Shown here piece after piece: positions 27,656 through 35,692 of a stretch of 64,000 nucleotides of DNA; within the stretch, counting starts at the first letter, position 1, and each line of letters starts with the position of its first letter. The notes beneath the pieces were generated by a model. The model ran no database searches. It worked only from the letters and a program-made list of their open reading frames with translations, and had not been told where the DNA came from. The translations under genes and the position numbers were made by a program. Source of the DNA: Streptomyces pseudovenezuelae (GTDB lineage: Bacteria; Actinomycetota; Actinomycetes; Streptomycetales; Streptomycetaceae); contig NZ_KQ948151.1 of the NCBI RefSeq assembly GCF_001513955.1, positions 245,479-309,478 of the forward strand, given 5' to 3'.

Positions 27656-28426
27656 TCACCGGGAGGCCAGAGCTCGCAGGACCAGGGCTGACAGCCGGGC
27701 GGGCAGGATGCGCAGTGCGCGAACCAGTGTCGCTGTGGGCCAGGGGAAGAAGCAGTTGGCAGGTTCCTTCTGCAGGGCCCGCACGACACGCCGGGCGGCC
27801 TGTTCCTGGCTGATCTGGAAGGGCTTGGGCAGTCCGTCCGTGCCGACGCGGTCGGTCGCCACGAATCCGGGGTGGATCGTCGTGAACCGTATGCCCTTCG
27901 GAGCCAGCTCGACGCGCGCGGCGTCGATGAGGGTCCGCGCCGCCGCCTTCGCAGCCGAGTACGGGCCTTGCCGGGGGATGCCCATCAGCCCTGCCAGCGA
28001 GTTGGTTTGAGCGATGAGGCCACCGGCGGGCTGCCTCTTCATCTGGTCGATCAAGGGAATCAGGTAGTTGACCACCACGTCGTAGTTCAATGCCATGATC
28101 CGTGAAACATCGTCCGTGCTGACGTCCTCCATGGACATGTCCGGCCCCTGACCGGCATTCAGCAGCGCGATGTCGACGGAGCCGAACGCCTCGACGGCGG
28201 ACGCCACGACTTTGGCAGCCGCCTGCGGGTCCAAAGCATCGGCGGCGATGTCCAGGCAGGTTCCGCCGGCGGCACGTACGGCCTCAGCCACCGTGGCCAG
28301 TTCACGGGCCCGCCGTGCCACCACCACGAGTCGGTTGCCGCCCGGGGCGAGCCGGCGGGCCACCTCGGCTCCAATGCCCGACGAGGCACCGACGATGAGA
28401 ACCGTCCTGCCGATGATCTTCCCCAT
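27656..28426 (-). CDS. Short-chain dehydrogenase/reductase
   Basis: 256-residue classical SDR. It has the cofactor motif GASSGIGAEVA (alpha-beta-alpha start LIVGASSGIG), NAG in LLNAGQGPD, catalytic Ser in TNSLAG and YxxxK in GPYSAAKAAARTL, then PGFVATD. ATG at 28426 follows TGGAG at six bases. It is the only intact gene in an area of debris, with a transposase remnant reaching to its first codon and an SMP-30 remnant starting at its stop. Substrate unknown. Confidence 0.87.
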   Translation of the reverse strand: MGKIIGRTVLIVGASSGIGAEVARRLAPGGNRLVVVARRARELATVAEAVRAAGGTCLDIAADALDPQAAAKVVASAVEAFGSVDIALLNAGQGPDMSMEDVSTDDVSRIMALNYDVVVNYLIPLIDQMKRQPAGGLIAQTNSLAGLMGIPRQGPYSAAKAAARTLIDAARVELAPKGIRFTTIHPGFVATDRVGTDGLPKPFQISQEQAARRVVRALQKEPANCFFPWPTATLVRALRILPARLSALVLRALASR

Positions 28427-28740
28427 GTCAGCTCCAGGGTGAGGTTGGCCTTGACGAGGTCGGCGACGCGGGTGGTGCTGCAGCGAAGCTTCCGCGGCAG
28501 CCGCCAGGACTCGAGAGTGGCCATGGCGGCCCAGCTCTGGATGCTGCCGGCGTTGAGGGCGTCGAGCAGGTCGTGGGAGCGGACTGCCCTGATGTCGTGC
28601 ACCGCGCCCGGCAGCTCCGGCGAAGCACTGACAAGCTTCCCGCAAGGGTCGGTGCGGACTGGGACGTGCATGCCTTCCACCAGCGCGGAGAATACCTGGT
28701 GATGATATGGGCGACCAAGATCCGGACCCTGTGGGGGCAA
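28423..28740 (-). pseudogene. IS5-like (DDE_Tnp_4) transposase remnant
   Basis: Contains GMHVPVRTDPCGKLVSASPE, then LPGAVHDIRAVRSHDLLDAL, a typical DDE segment of the HARBI1/IS5-like transposases common in Streptomyces. It jumps directly to ESWRLPRKLRCSTTRVADLV, the family's C-terminal end. The central region with the last catalytic Asp/Glu residues is deleted, and the N-terminal HTH is missing. It ends at the start codon of the SDR. Confidence 0.65.
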
Positions 28741-28849
28741 GACCCCGTCCGACCTGCTCCACCGCCGCCACTCGGGCTGGTCAACGAGGAATTGTCAGAT
28801 CTTGTGGATCCACTGGATGCTTCCAGCACTTTCAGCACCGTGAAGCTGA

Positions 28850-29031
28850 GGACCAAGTCACCCGCAGGGCCGGCAGCTCGGCCGCGGCGCTGGCGAGGGT
28901 GTTCAAACTCGTCGAGGCCGCCCGGGCCCGCTGGCGCGCGATCACCGCACCCTTGTGTTGCCCTCGTCCGCAACGGCGCCCGCGTCAAGAGCGGCCACCT
29001 CGTGGAACGCTCCGGAGCCATTGCGTCTTGA
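28850..29031 (+). pseudogene. IS256-family transposase C-terminal remnant
   Basis: The end of an IS256-type (mutator) transposase is split over two frames: SSAAALARVFKLVEAARARW plus RAITAP in one, then VALVRNGARVKSGHLVERSG in another, with a frameshift near 28955. Only the last some 60 residues are present. Confidence 0.6.
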
Positions 29032-29214
29032 ACAACCGCGCTGATGTTGACAATCACTCTTCCGCGTCGAACATGAGCGCCCCCATCAGATGTGCTCGCA
29101 CGTGATCTGCGCAGCATAGGACGACTGGGATACGTGTCTGGCCGCTCGATCTTCGTCACTGACGTCCACCGGCCCCGTCCCGCTCACCCGTCAGCTCGAC
29201 TCCAGGAGCACACC

Positions 29215-29496
29215 CCTGACTGCCGAGCAAACCCAGACACCAGCCACCGCCGCGAGGTCCAAGTCCCAGGCCAGCCAAGGCCACCGCGACAGAGAAGGCG
29301 ATCCACACTCTGGTCCAACGCGGTTGGCCGATCACTTGCAGGCCCGGCCCTCCAGCGCGAGGACGGCGTCTCCCATGCCTTCCTCTGCAACGACTCCGAC
29401 CTGCGAGGACGCATCGAACGGCTACGGTCGCAGACCCGGCCTCTTCCCGCGCCAAGGCCTGCGGCCGACGAAGAGATCACCTCGTCCTCGCGCTGA
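29215..29496 (+). pseudogene. Possible DUF6262 / transposon-accessory remnant
   Basis: Two pieces in different frames resemble the small helical protein that accompanies Tn554-type tyrosine recombinases: AARSKSQASQGHRD (about 29240) and VSHAFLCNDSDLRGRIERLR (about 29365-29425). The match is by memory of the family and is weak. No recombinase genes are nearby. Confidence 0.3.
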
Positions 29497-29632
29497 CCAG
29501 TCAGATCATCCCCTGAAGAAGCAGCACCGAGAGAGGTACGGCCCTCTGCGAAACGCGCTCGAACAAGCCCAGGGCGATGAACCTCGACCTCCGACGCGAA
29601 TGTGTCCGCCACGGAAGAGTCGCAGCGGCCCT

Positions 29633-30157
29633 TCAGTGACGGCCCACCCGATCAGCCAACCACGCGGCATGCTGACGGATTCGGGAGAGATCATCGGGAA
29701 AACAGCTCTCCCAGCCCTCGTCCAACCTCTTCCAAGCCACCGGCTGCCCGGCCTCCGGGACAAACGAGGTCGTTGCATCAACGACGGCGGCGTACGACAG
29801 CCCGAGCGTGACCGGCCATTCCGGGTGATAAGAGCGAACCGCAACCGCCGCCGGCTCAGCCAGCAGTTCCACCCGCAGGCCCGTCTCCTCGAAGAGCTCC
29901 CGGATCGCACCCTCGCGCGGTGTCTCGCCGGCCTCGACCTTTCCGCCCGGAGGCACCCAACCCCGCCAACGGTGCTTGACCAACACCACCTGAGCAAGGT
30001 CCTTGTCGAACACCCAGACCTCGGCTGCAAGAGGCTCCATCGGTCCGTGCCGGGCAGCCGCCAGCCACCGGCGGGCCCCGTCGACCTCGGCTATCGCCTG
30101 TTCAGCATCGTTCACCGCCGCTTCGACGGCCCGCTCGTCGACCACCTTCTGACTCAT
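29633..30157 (-). CDS. Nudix hydrolase
   Basis: 174-residue hydrolase of nucleoside-diphosphate derivatives. The Nudix box GGKVEAGETPREGAIRELFE plus ETGLRV is complete (Gly, the REUxEE glutamates and final Gly all present), at about residues 75-100. The C-terminal part contains PEAGQPVAWKRLDEGW. ATG at 30157 (MSQKVV) is used; the frame could extend to a TTG at 30199, and no clear ribosome site separates the two. Substrate cannot be told from sequence. No operon partner. Confidence 0.88.
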   Translation of the reverse strand: MSQKVVDERAVEAAVNDAEQAIAEVDGARRWLAAARHGPMEPLAAEVWVFDKDLAQVVLVKHRWRGWVPPGGKVEAGETPREGAIRELFEETGLRVELLAEPAAVAVRSYHPEWPVTLGLSYAAVVDATTSFVPEAGQPVAWKRLDEGWESCFPDDLSRIRQHAAWLADRVGRH

Positions 30158-30760
30158 GGGGCCAACATACGAGGCTGCACTGACACCCCGAATCTCCAAC
30201 CGAACCCTCGATAACGACAGGCCTCGGCACGACGCTCACCGCCCAGACACTTGCCACCTCGCCGTTCGCCTGGCGCCTGCGCCTTCTCGACAGCTGCTCA
30301 CGGTCACCTGAAGCCCGGTCGCCCCTGCCCCTCACCATCTTGCCCCGTGTTGTCGGTCAACGTCGGGTGACCATCCGTGTCGGCGCGGTTCGCCACGGGG
30401 CACACCCCGCCCGGGCGCGGCGGTCAACCGCAGCACTCGCATCCCGAGGAGGCAGCCGCAGGCGCCCGCCTGAGGCGATCCGCTGCCCTCCCGCACTGCC
30501 GGGGTGTGCCCCGTGGCGACTCGGCCTCGACCGGTCGCCGGTACAGAGCGACGACGACCATGGCATGACTGCGAAGGAACACCGGTCGTCGGCTGGTCGT
30601 CGGGTGTCACCGCGTCACCGTGCGGCCCGCTGGTGTGGGCGAAGCGGCCCAGGGTGTTATTGAATGAGGTTTGCGGTCAAGAATTCCGGGACTCTGTCGC
30701 CCGGGTTCTGGTACGGCTCCGACGTGGTGCCGGGGTCGGCGAGCGAGCTGAGAGAGTCGG
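30158..30760. other. Gene-free stretch with a long inverted repeat
   Basis: About 600 bp without a supported gene between the divergent Nudix and PP2C genes. It contains a 128-bp element bounded by 19-bp perfect inverted repeats (listed separately). Confidence 0.45.
30391..30518. repeat. MITE-like element with 19-bp terminal inverted repeats
   Basis: CGCCACGGGGCACACCCCG (30391-30409) is repeated in perfect inverted orientation at 30500-30518. The interior of about 90 bp carries a further short dyad (around 30447-30462). No coding capacity. It could be a miniature transposable element or a large transcript hairpin. I saw no obvious flanking target duplication. Confidence 0.5.
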
Positions 30761-32923
30761 ATGGACTCCACCCCACCCCCCTCGTCTGCGTCACCGTTCG
30801 ACATGGTCAGCAGCGCTTTGGGGCAGTACATGCCAGTCGACGGAGCGGCAGCGGCCGCCGGTTCCGCCGATTCGCAGGGGGACAACGCCGTCCACCGAGA
30901 CGTATCCGACAACCCGACCCCCGTCGGTCAGGAGCAAATCCTCGGCGCGGTCAATCTGGACCGGGATCTGCACATCACCCGCTCCAATCTGGACGCCCCG
31001 GTCTTCACGGGGGTGGAGGCCGTGCCTGGAAGCCCTTTCGTCGACCTCCTGCCCCCCTCGGACGTACCGACGGTCACCCGGCGGCTGCGGCAGGTCCTCG
31101 AGACCGGTGAGCCGCACGTCGCCCGGGTCCAGCGCTTGCGACGCGGCGACGGGTCGGAGCTGGTGGTCTCGATGAGCATCCTGGCCGCCGCGGCGCCTCA
31201 GGAGGGCCTGACCGTCTCGCTGATCGCCATGGCCAGGAGGCTGCACCTCTACGCCGCCGAGACCGCGATCGGCACCTCGTTGGACATCGGCGAGACCGCG
31301 CAGTCGCTGGCGGAGTCCCTGCTGGCCTGGGGCGACGTGACCGCCATCGACCTCGACTTCGCCGTGTGGACGGGTGAGGCGGTCACCGAGCAGCCGCAGG
31401 GGCGCGTCCGTCTGCGGCGGGCGGCCCTCGTGCCGGACCGGGCCTGGCCCGACGGCTACGTGACCCCGGGCGACGATCTTCCCGGCGATGCGAGTCGACT
31501 GCTGTCGCAGGCCATACGGCGTGACGATGCCGCGCAGGCCATCGTCATACCCGACCGGGCAGCTATCGAACGGGTGCTCGACAGCCCTCGGCTGGTACGT
31601 GCCCTGGTGCCCGGCGACCAGGCGGCGGCCGTGGTGTGCATACCGCTGGTCCTGGACGGCACGCCGCCCATCGTCCTGGGTGTCGCGGAGGTCTGGCGAC
31701 GGGCGGACCGCCCCTTCGCGGACAGCGAGCTGTTCGACCTGCAGGAACTGGTGGCCAGGACCTCCCACCACGTGGACCTGGCCCGTCAGCACCAGCGCGA
31801 GCACACGCAGGTACTGGCCTTGCAGCGCCGGCTGCTGCCGCGGTCCGGGGGCGACACCATCCAGACGGCCAGCGTCTACCAGCCCGCCACCCCCGACAGC
31901 GCGGGCGTCGGCGGCGACTGGGTGAACAGTTTTCCGCTGCCGGACGGCCGTACCGCGCTGGTGGTCGGAGACGTCGTCGGGCACGGGCTGGGCGCCGCGG
32001 CGACCATGGGACAGCTGAGCATGGAGGCCCGCGCGCTGTTGTCGGCGGGGCTGGCGCCCGACGAGGTGCTGGAGCACCTGGACGAGACCGTGGCGCTGCT
32101 GGACGACGCGGAGTCCGGGCTGGCGGCCGGTTACAGCGCCCTGGGGTCGACCTGCTGCATCGCCGTGTACGACCCGGTCAGCCACCACGTGGAGGTGGCC
32201 AGCGCAGGCCACCTTCCCCCGGTTCTGGTATTCCCGGACGGACCCGCCGGCCCGGTCGCGATACGCCCTCACCCCGGGCTGGGCGCCGAGTTCGCGCTGC
32301 GGGAGCCGTACGACGTGCACGCGTTCTGTGCGCCCCCGGGCTCGCTGCTCGCCCTCTACACCGACGGCCTGGTGGAGGATCCCGCCCTGTCGATCGACGA
32401 GGGCATCGACAGGCTGACGGACGCCGTGTCCTCGGTGCACCCCTGGGACGCCCTGGAGCAGGCCGCGCGGCGCGTGGTCTCGGCGGTGGCACCGAGGCGT
32501 CGGCGCGACGACGTGACTCTGCTGATCGCCCGCATGATCGGTTACCGCAAGGGGGACACCGCGACATGGCGCCTGCCGGCCCTCGGCGACGCGGCCGCCC
32601 GGGCCCGCGCACTGGTCTCCGAGCTGCTCGCGCAGTGGGGCACCAGAGAGCACACCAGGGACAGCGTGCTGCTGGTGGTCGACGAACTGGTCGCCAACGC
32701 GGTCCGCTTCGCCGGCGGACCCATCACGGTACGGCTGATCAGGACCGGCCACGGGCTGCTGTGCGAGGTGGGTGACACCGGCAACGGCAGGCCGCGGCTG
32801 GGCCCGGGCGGGCTCCTCGACGACGCCGGCCGTGGCCTGCACGTGGTGCATGGGCTCACCACCCGGTGGGGGGTGCGGTGGACGGACACCGGGAAGGTGG
32901 TGTGGGCTTCGGTCGAGCGGTGA
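30761..32923 (+). CDS. PAS/GAF-PP2C (SpoIIE-type)-HATPase regulatory protein
   Basis: 720-residue signalling protein that would act on anti-sigma-factor antagonists. Domains in order: an N-terminal disordered stretch and PAS-like domain (about 50-150), GAF domain (about 165-340), PPM/SpoIIE Ser phosphatase (about 360-600), and a C-terminal RsbW-like ATPase (about 610-720). Phosphatase metal residues are seen in GVGGDWVNSF, VVGDVVGHGLGAAATM, YTDGLVE and RRRDDVTLL. The kinase-like domain shows VDELVANAVRFAGGP and DTGNGRPRLG. ATG at 30761. Kinase and phosphatase on one chain imply a sensor-controlled switch for a sigma factor, possibly SigB-like. No sigma or antagonist gene is nearby. Confidence 0.9.
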   Translation: MDSTPPPSSASPFDMVSSALGQYMPVDGAAAAAGSADSQGDNAVHRDVSDNPTPVGQEQILGAVNLDRDLHITRSNLDAPVFTGVEAVPGSPFVDLLPPSDVPTVTRRLRQVLETGEPHVARVQRLRRGDGSELVVSMSILAAAAPQEGLTVSLIAMARRLHLYAAETAIGTSLDIGETAQSLAESLLAWGDVTAIDLDFAVWTGEAVTEQPQGRVRLRRAALVPDRAWPDGYVTPGDDLPGDASRLLSQAIRRDDAAQAIVIPDRAAIERVLDSPRLVRALVPGDQAAAVVCIPLVLDGTPPIVLGVAEVWRRADRPFADSELFDLQELVARTSHHVDLARQHQREHTQVLALQRRLLPRSGGDTIQTASVYQPATPDSAGVGGDWVNSFPLPDGRTALVVGDVVGHGLGAAATMGQLSMEARALLSAGLAPDEVLEHLDETVALLDDAESGLAAGYSALGSTCCIAVYDPVSHHVEVASAGHLPPVLVFPDGPAGPVAIRPHPGLGAEFALREPYDVHAFCAPPGSLLALYTDGLVEDPALSIDEGIDRLTDAVSSVHPWDALEQAARRVVSAVAPRRRRDDVTLLIARMIGYRKGDTATWRLPALGDAAARARALVSELLAQWGTREHTRDSVLLVVDELVANAVRFAGGPITVRLIRTGHGLLCEVGDTGNGRPRLGPGGLLDDAGRGLHVVHGLTTRWGVRWTDTGKVVWASVER

Positions 32924-33062
32924 CGGGATGCTCTGGCCGGAGGGTGGCGTGGCTTCGGCCGTGTGGCGAGGGGGCGTTGGCCGGGCGGCATGGGAGCTGT
33001 TCGTCGGGCGGCGGCACCGGCGTCACGAAGGAAGCGAGGGACGCGAGGGACGCGAGTCCGCC

Positions 33063-34247
33063 CTACAGCCACTCCCCTTCCAGAGCGGTGGCCGTGAGGC
33101 CCGGGGCAGCCGCGTACAGGACAGCACGGCTGCCCGCCTTCTGCCCGGCGTCGTACGCCCTCCGCATGATGTCGAACACGGCGGCGCCTCCGCGGTTGCC
33201 ACTGGTGTAGCTCTCCCGGCTGTAGCTCAGGAGCCCCGACGGCCACCCGTCGGGCATCGTCTGCTCCATGTACTCCAGCACACGCGTCCCGCCGGGGTGG
33301 GCGAGCAGAACGTCGGGGTGCCAGGAGCCGGGGTCGTCCTGGTATCGGAGGCGCAACCACTCCCACATCGCGGTGACCGTCTCCTGCACGGCGCGCGGCC
33401 CGCGCCGGTCCATCACGAAGTGGGTGCCGTCCTCCCGTGTCTCCAGGCGGTGCAGGTCCTGGGTGCCGGGCAGGGTGTGGTGCCAGGCGGTGTCCAGCCG
33501 CAGCGTCGACTCGGGCCTCGGGCGGCCCGTGACCACCGCGGCGACCGCGGTGTCCGCGAACAGCAACCGGACGATGAGTGATTCCAGAGTGTCGTCCGCG
33601 GGCTGGTAGGTCGTGCTCAGTGCCTCCGCGATCACGACCAGGACCACCCGGTCGGGGTCCGCGGCCACGAGATCCGCCGCCAGCGCCAGGGAGCGGGTCC
33701 CCGCTATGCACGCCCACTGCGTGGCCGGCAGGAGCAGCACGTCGCGCCGGAGCGGGAGTCTGTTGGCGAGGGAGACGTCCAGCCCCGGCAACGCCGGAGT
33801 GGTGGAGTGACTGGTGATCAGACAATCGACGTCCACGGCGTCCAGCCCGGCGATCTGCAGGGCCCCGCGTGCCGCACGCTCACCGTAGGACTGCACTGCC
33901 GACCAGGCCGGCGCGGTGCGCTCCTGGACGGTCTGCGGCGCGGATATCGCCTCCAGGGCGGCGATCACGCGATCCACGTCCTGTTCGGTGAACCCGTCAC
34001 CGGCCAGCGCCTCTCGGGCCGGCCCGATGCCGGCGGCCGACAGTGTGCTTCCGCTGCCGGGCGCGACGGCGGCCTCCAACGGCAGCATCCAGCCACGGGT
34101 TTCGATGCCCGTACTGGCCGCGATGCCGTCGATCCGCGGCGCCCACGCCGCGTTCGGGTGCCGACCGCGCACTTCGTCCACGATCTGGCTGGTCCGCACG
34201 GCGTGCTTGCCGTGTATCACGGCAGGCGGGCACAGGTAAGCGACCAT
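33063..34247 (-). CDS. Type III polyketide synthase (chalcone synthase-like)
   Basis: 394-residue homodimeric ketosynthase that builds alkylpyrones, resorcinols or naphthols from acyl-CoA starters and malonyl-CoA. The catalytic triad can be placed as Cys180 (LPATQWACIAGTRS), His317 (VLLAHPGGTRVLE) and Asn351 (YTSGNRGGAAVFD). It ends with the family's GPG-like loop (AAPGLTATAL). ATG at 34247 follows AAAGG. It is clearly diverged from RppA and germicidin synthase: the QLGCAAGG around the cysteine is replaced by QWACIAGT. No methyltransferase or P450 adjoins directly, though a P450 operon lies 1.4 kb away. Convergent with the PP2C gene. Confidence 0.88.
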   Translation of the reverse strand: MVAYLCPPAVIHGKHAVRTSQIVDEVRGRHPNAAWAPRIDGIAASTGIETRGWMLPLEAAVAPGSGSTLSAAGIGPAREALAGDGFTEQDVDRVIAALEAISAPQTVQERTAPAWSAVQSYGERAARGALQIAGLDAVDVDCLITSHSTTPALPGLDVSLANRLPLRRDVLLLPATQWACIAGTRSLALAADLVAADPDRVVLVVIAEALSTTYQPADDTLESLIVRLLFADTAVAAVVTGRPRPESTLRLDTAWHHTLPGTQDLHRLETREDGTHFVMDRRGPRAVQETVTAMWEWLRLRYQDDPGSWHPDVLLAHPGGTRVLEYMEQTMPDGWPSGLLSYSRESYTSGNRGGAAVFDIMRRAYDAGQKAGSRAVLYAAAPGLTATALEGEWL

Positions 34248-34469
34248 GATTGGCGCCTTTCTACAAGGAACGAGATGAATTGTCACGGGCGCTGTGTCAT
34301 ATGCCACTTGGGAATGATTCATCCAATTCCACGACAGTGCGCTCCGGTTCGGGACTCCGTGTCCGTTTCGAGCATGGATGCCGCGGGGGCATTTGCGCTG
34401 TGATCTGGGCAACTCAGGAGGTTCTGCGATGCGTGACACGGCGCACACCGCCGAAGAGGGGGCGGCGCG
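34248..34469. promoter_or_regulatory. Promoter region of the type III PKS; orphan ribosome site
   Basis: Unusually AT-rich for this window between 34255 and 34340, consistent with a promoter. A strong plus-strand ribosome site (CAGGAGGTTCTGCG) at 34416-34429 precedes an ATG at 34429, whose frame is not the VapC-like frame that follows, suggesting a frameshifted relic. Confidence 0.35.
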
Positions 34470-34616
34470 ATGCCGCGCCTGCCCGACATGCCACCGGTGG
34501 ACCTCGCCATCGCCGCCACCGCGGCTCACCACGGCCTGGCTGTCCTCCACGACGAGGAGCCGGTGGTGCCGATCCGTAGCGTCCCACACCCGTGGGCGCG
34601 GTGTCCCGGGTCCTGA
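34470..34616 (+). pseudogene. VapC (PIN-domain toxin) C-terminal remnant
   Basis: 48 codons reading MPRLPDMPPVDLAIAATAAH, then HGLAVLHDEE, match the conserved last third of PIN-domain toxins (DLLIAATAxxHGLxVLHDDxD). After the Glu pair the family sequence is lost and the frame stops at 34614. The catalytic N-terminal acidic residues and any antitoxin are absent. The strong ribosome site at 34416 suggests that the original start was upstream, now out of frame. Confidence 0.5.
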
Positions 34617-34976
34617 AACGAGCTTGTACGAGTTCATCGAGAGCGTGGTGCCCCTGGTACGGAACGCGAGGAGCGGGGCAAAAAGTACGTCGAACTCATG
34701 GGCCGGGGAAGGGTCCTGGCAGCGATCGCGGTCCCGACCGGAATTGGGCCGCCGCCGGTCCGGCTTCGTCAGGCGGCCTCGGGGACGCGACCGCTTGCGA
34801 AGTCCGGGCCGCCGGCCTGGGGTTCACATAGTGACGCTGAGGTCACCGCCTACCGGATCGGCGGGTTGTGCGTGAGCGCGCCGCCCGCAGCGTTGAGGTC
34901 GGCTCGCTCTACTGCCCGACTCAGCAGCTTTGTCGCGAGCGCACACACCGATTCGCCGGAGAGCCAAGCAGCTCCC
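34617..34976. other. Gene-free stretch
   Basis: No supported gene; short open frames only. Nothing further seen. Confidence 0.3.
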
Positions 34977-35492
34977 TCACTGCGTCACAGCAGGAGAACA
35001 CCCCCGCGCCCAGCAGGCCGAGCCAGTGCGCGAGTGTGATCGCTGCACGCGCCCGGCGGCCGCCTCACGGTCCGGTTCACCCGTCCCACAGCAGACCACC
35101 GCCAGCGTCTCCTCCAGACAGCGGCTGCACACCGGGTGACATGCGGTGAGCGGCGCGAGACAGCGCTGTGCCAGGTTCTCGACCAGCTCTCCCGCCTGCA
35201 GCAGGATCAGAGACTCGCCGTACTCTGCGCAGTGCGACACCTCACCGGTGGGAGCCTCTCGTTCACCATGAGACGCACCGCCTTCTGCGCCCACCGCAAC
35301 GACTTCGCGGTCTTGGCCAGCGGCGCGGGCGGGCCGATCGCGCCGGACCAGCCCACGACAGCCCGCAGCAGCGGCTCGGACCGGCAGCCAGATCAGTTCC
35401 GCGACAGCGACGCGGTCCGGCAGCGTCCAGTCGACAAGGGAGGCGCGATCGGCCAGTGCCTCACCGACCCCTGCGAGGCAATCGGCGAACAC
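34977..35492 (-). CDS. Hypothetical protein with cysteine-rich C-terminus
   Basis: 171-residue reading frame from GTG at 35492. The first 120 residues look like a helical soluble protein (ALADRASLVDWTLPDRVAVA, LLQAGELVENLAQRCLAPL). They are followed by CHPVCSRCLEE and VCC, which could bind zinc. No family recognised. A plus-strand frame of similar length (35136-35564) overlaps; I prefer the minus strand for its composition. No good ribosome site seen. Confidence 0.35.
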   Translation of the reverse strand: MFADCLAGVGEALADRASLVDWTLPDRVAVAELIWLPVRAAAAGCRGLVRRDRPARAAGQDREVVAVGAEGGASHGEREAPTGEVSHCAEYGESLILLQAGELVENLAQRCLAPLTACHPVCSRCLEETLAVVCCGTGEPDREAAAGRVQRSHSRTGSACWARGCSPAVTQ

Positions 35493-35605
35493 GCGCTCAG
35501 GCGGACCCGGAGTCGCCCTGCCGTCCTTCGCAGGTGCTGCGGCTCTCTGGATGGAGAAGGGTGAACTTCCGGGCTGTCCGGGCCTCTGAGCGCGGCCTTC
35601 GGAGA

Positions 35606-35639
35606 GCCGAGGCAGGCGCAGTGCCGAGGCAGGCGCAGT
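35606..35639. repeat. Perfect 17-bp tandem duplication
   Basis: GCCGAGGCAGGCGCAGT occurs twice head to tail (35606-35622, 35623-35639) just beyond the end of the reductase gene. Probably a slippage product. Confidence 0.6.
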
Positions 35640-35692
35640 GCTCGATCAGGTCGTGGCTTGTCCGCAGAGGCCGGAGCGGTCGGCTCAATGCG

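Noticed and set aside
30664..31110. Plus-strand frame upstream of and overlapping the PP2C gene
   Set aside because: It shares no domain and overlaps the in-phase coding region of the PP2C protein, whose ATG at 30761 gives a continuous domain set.
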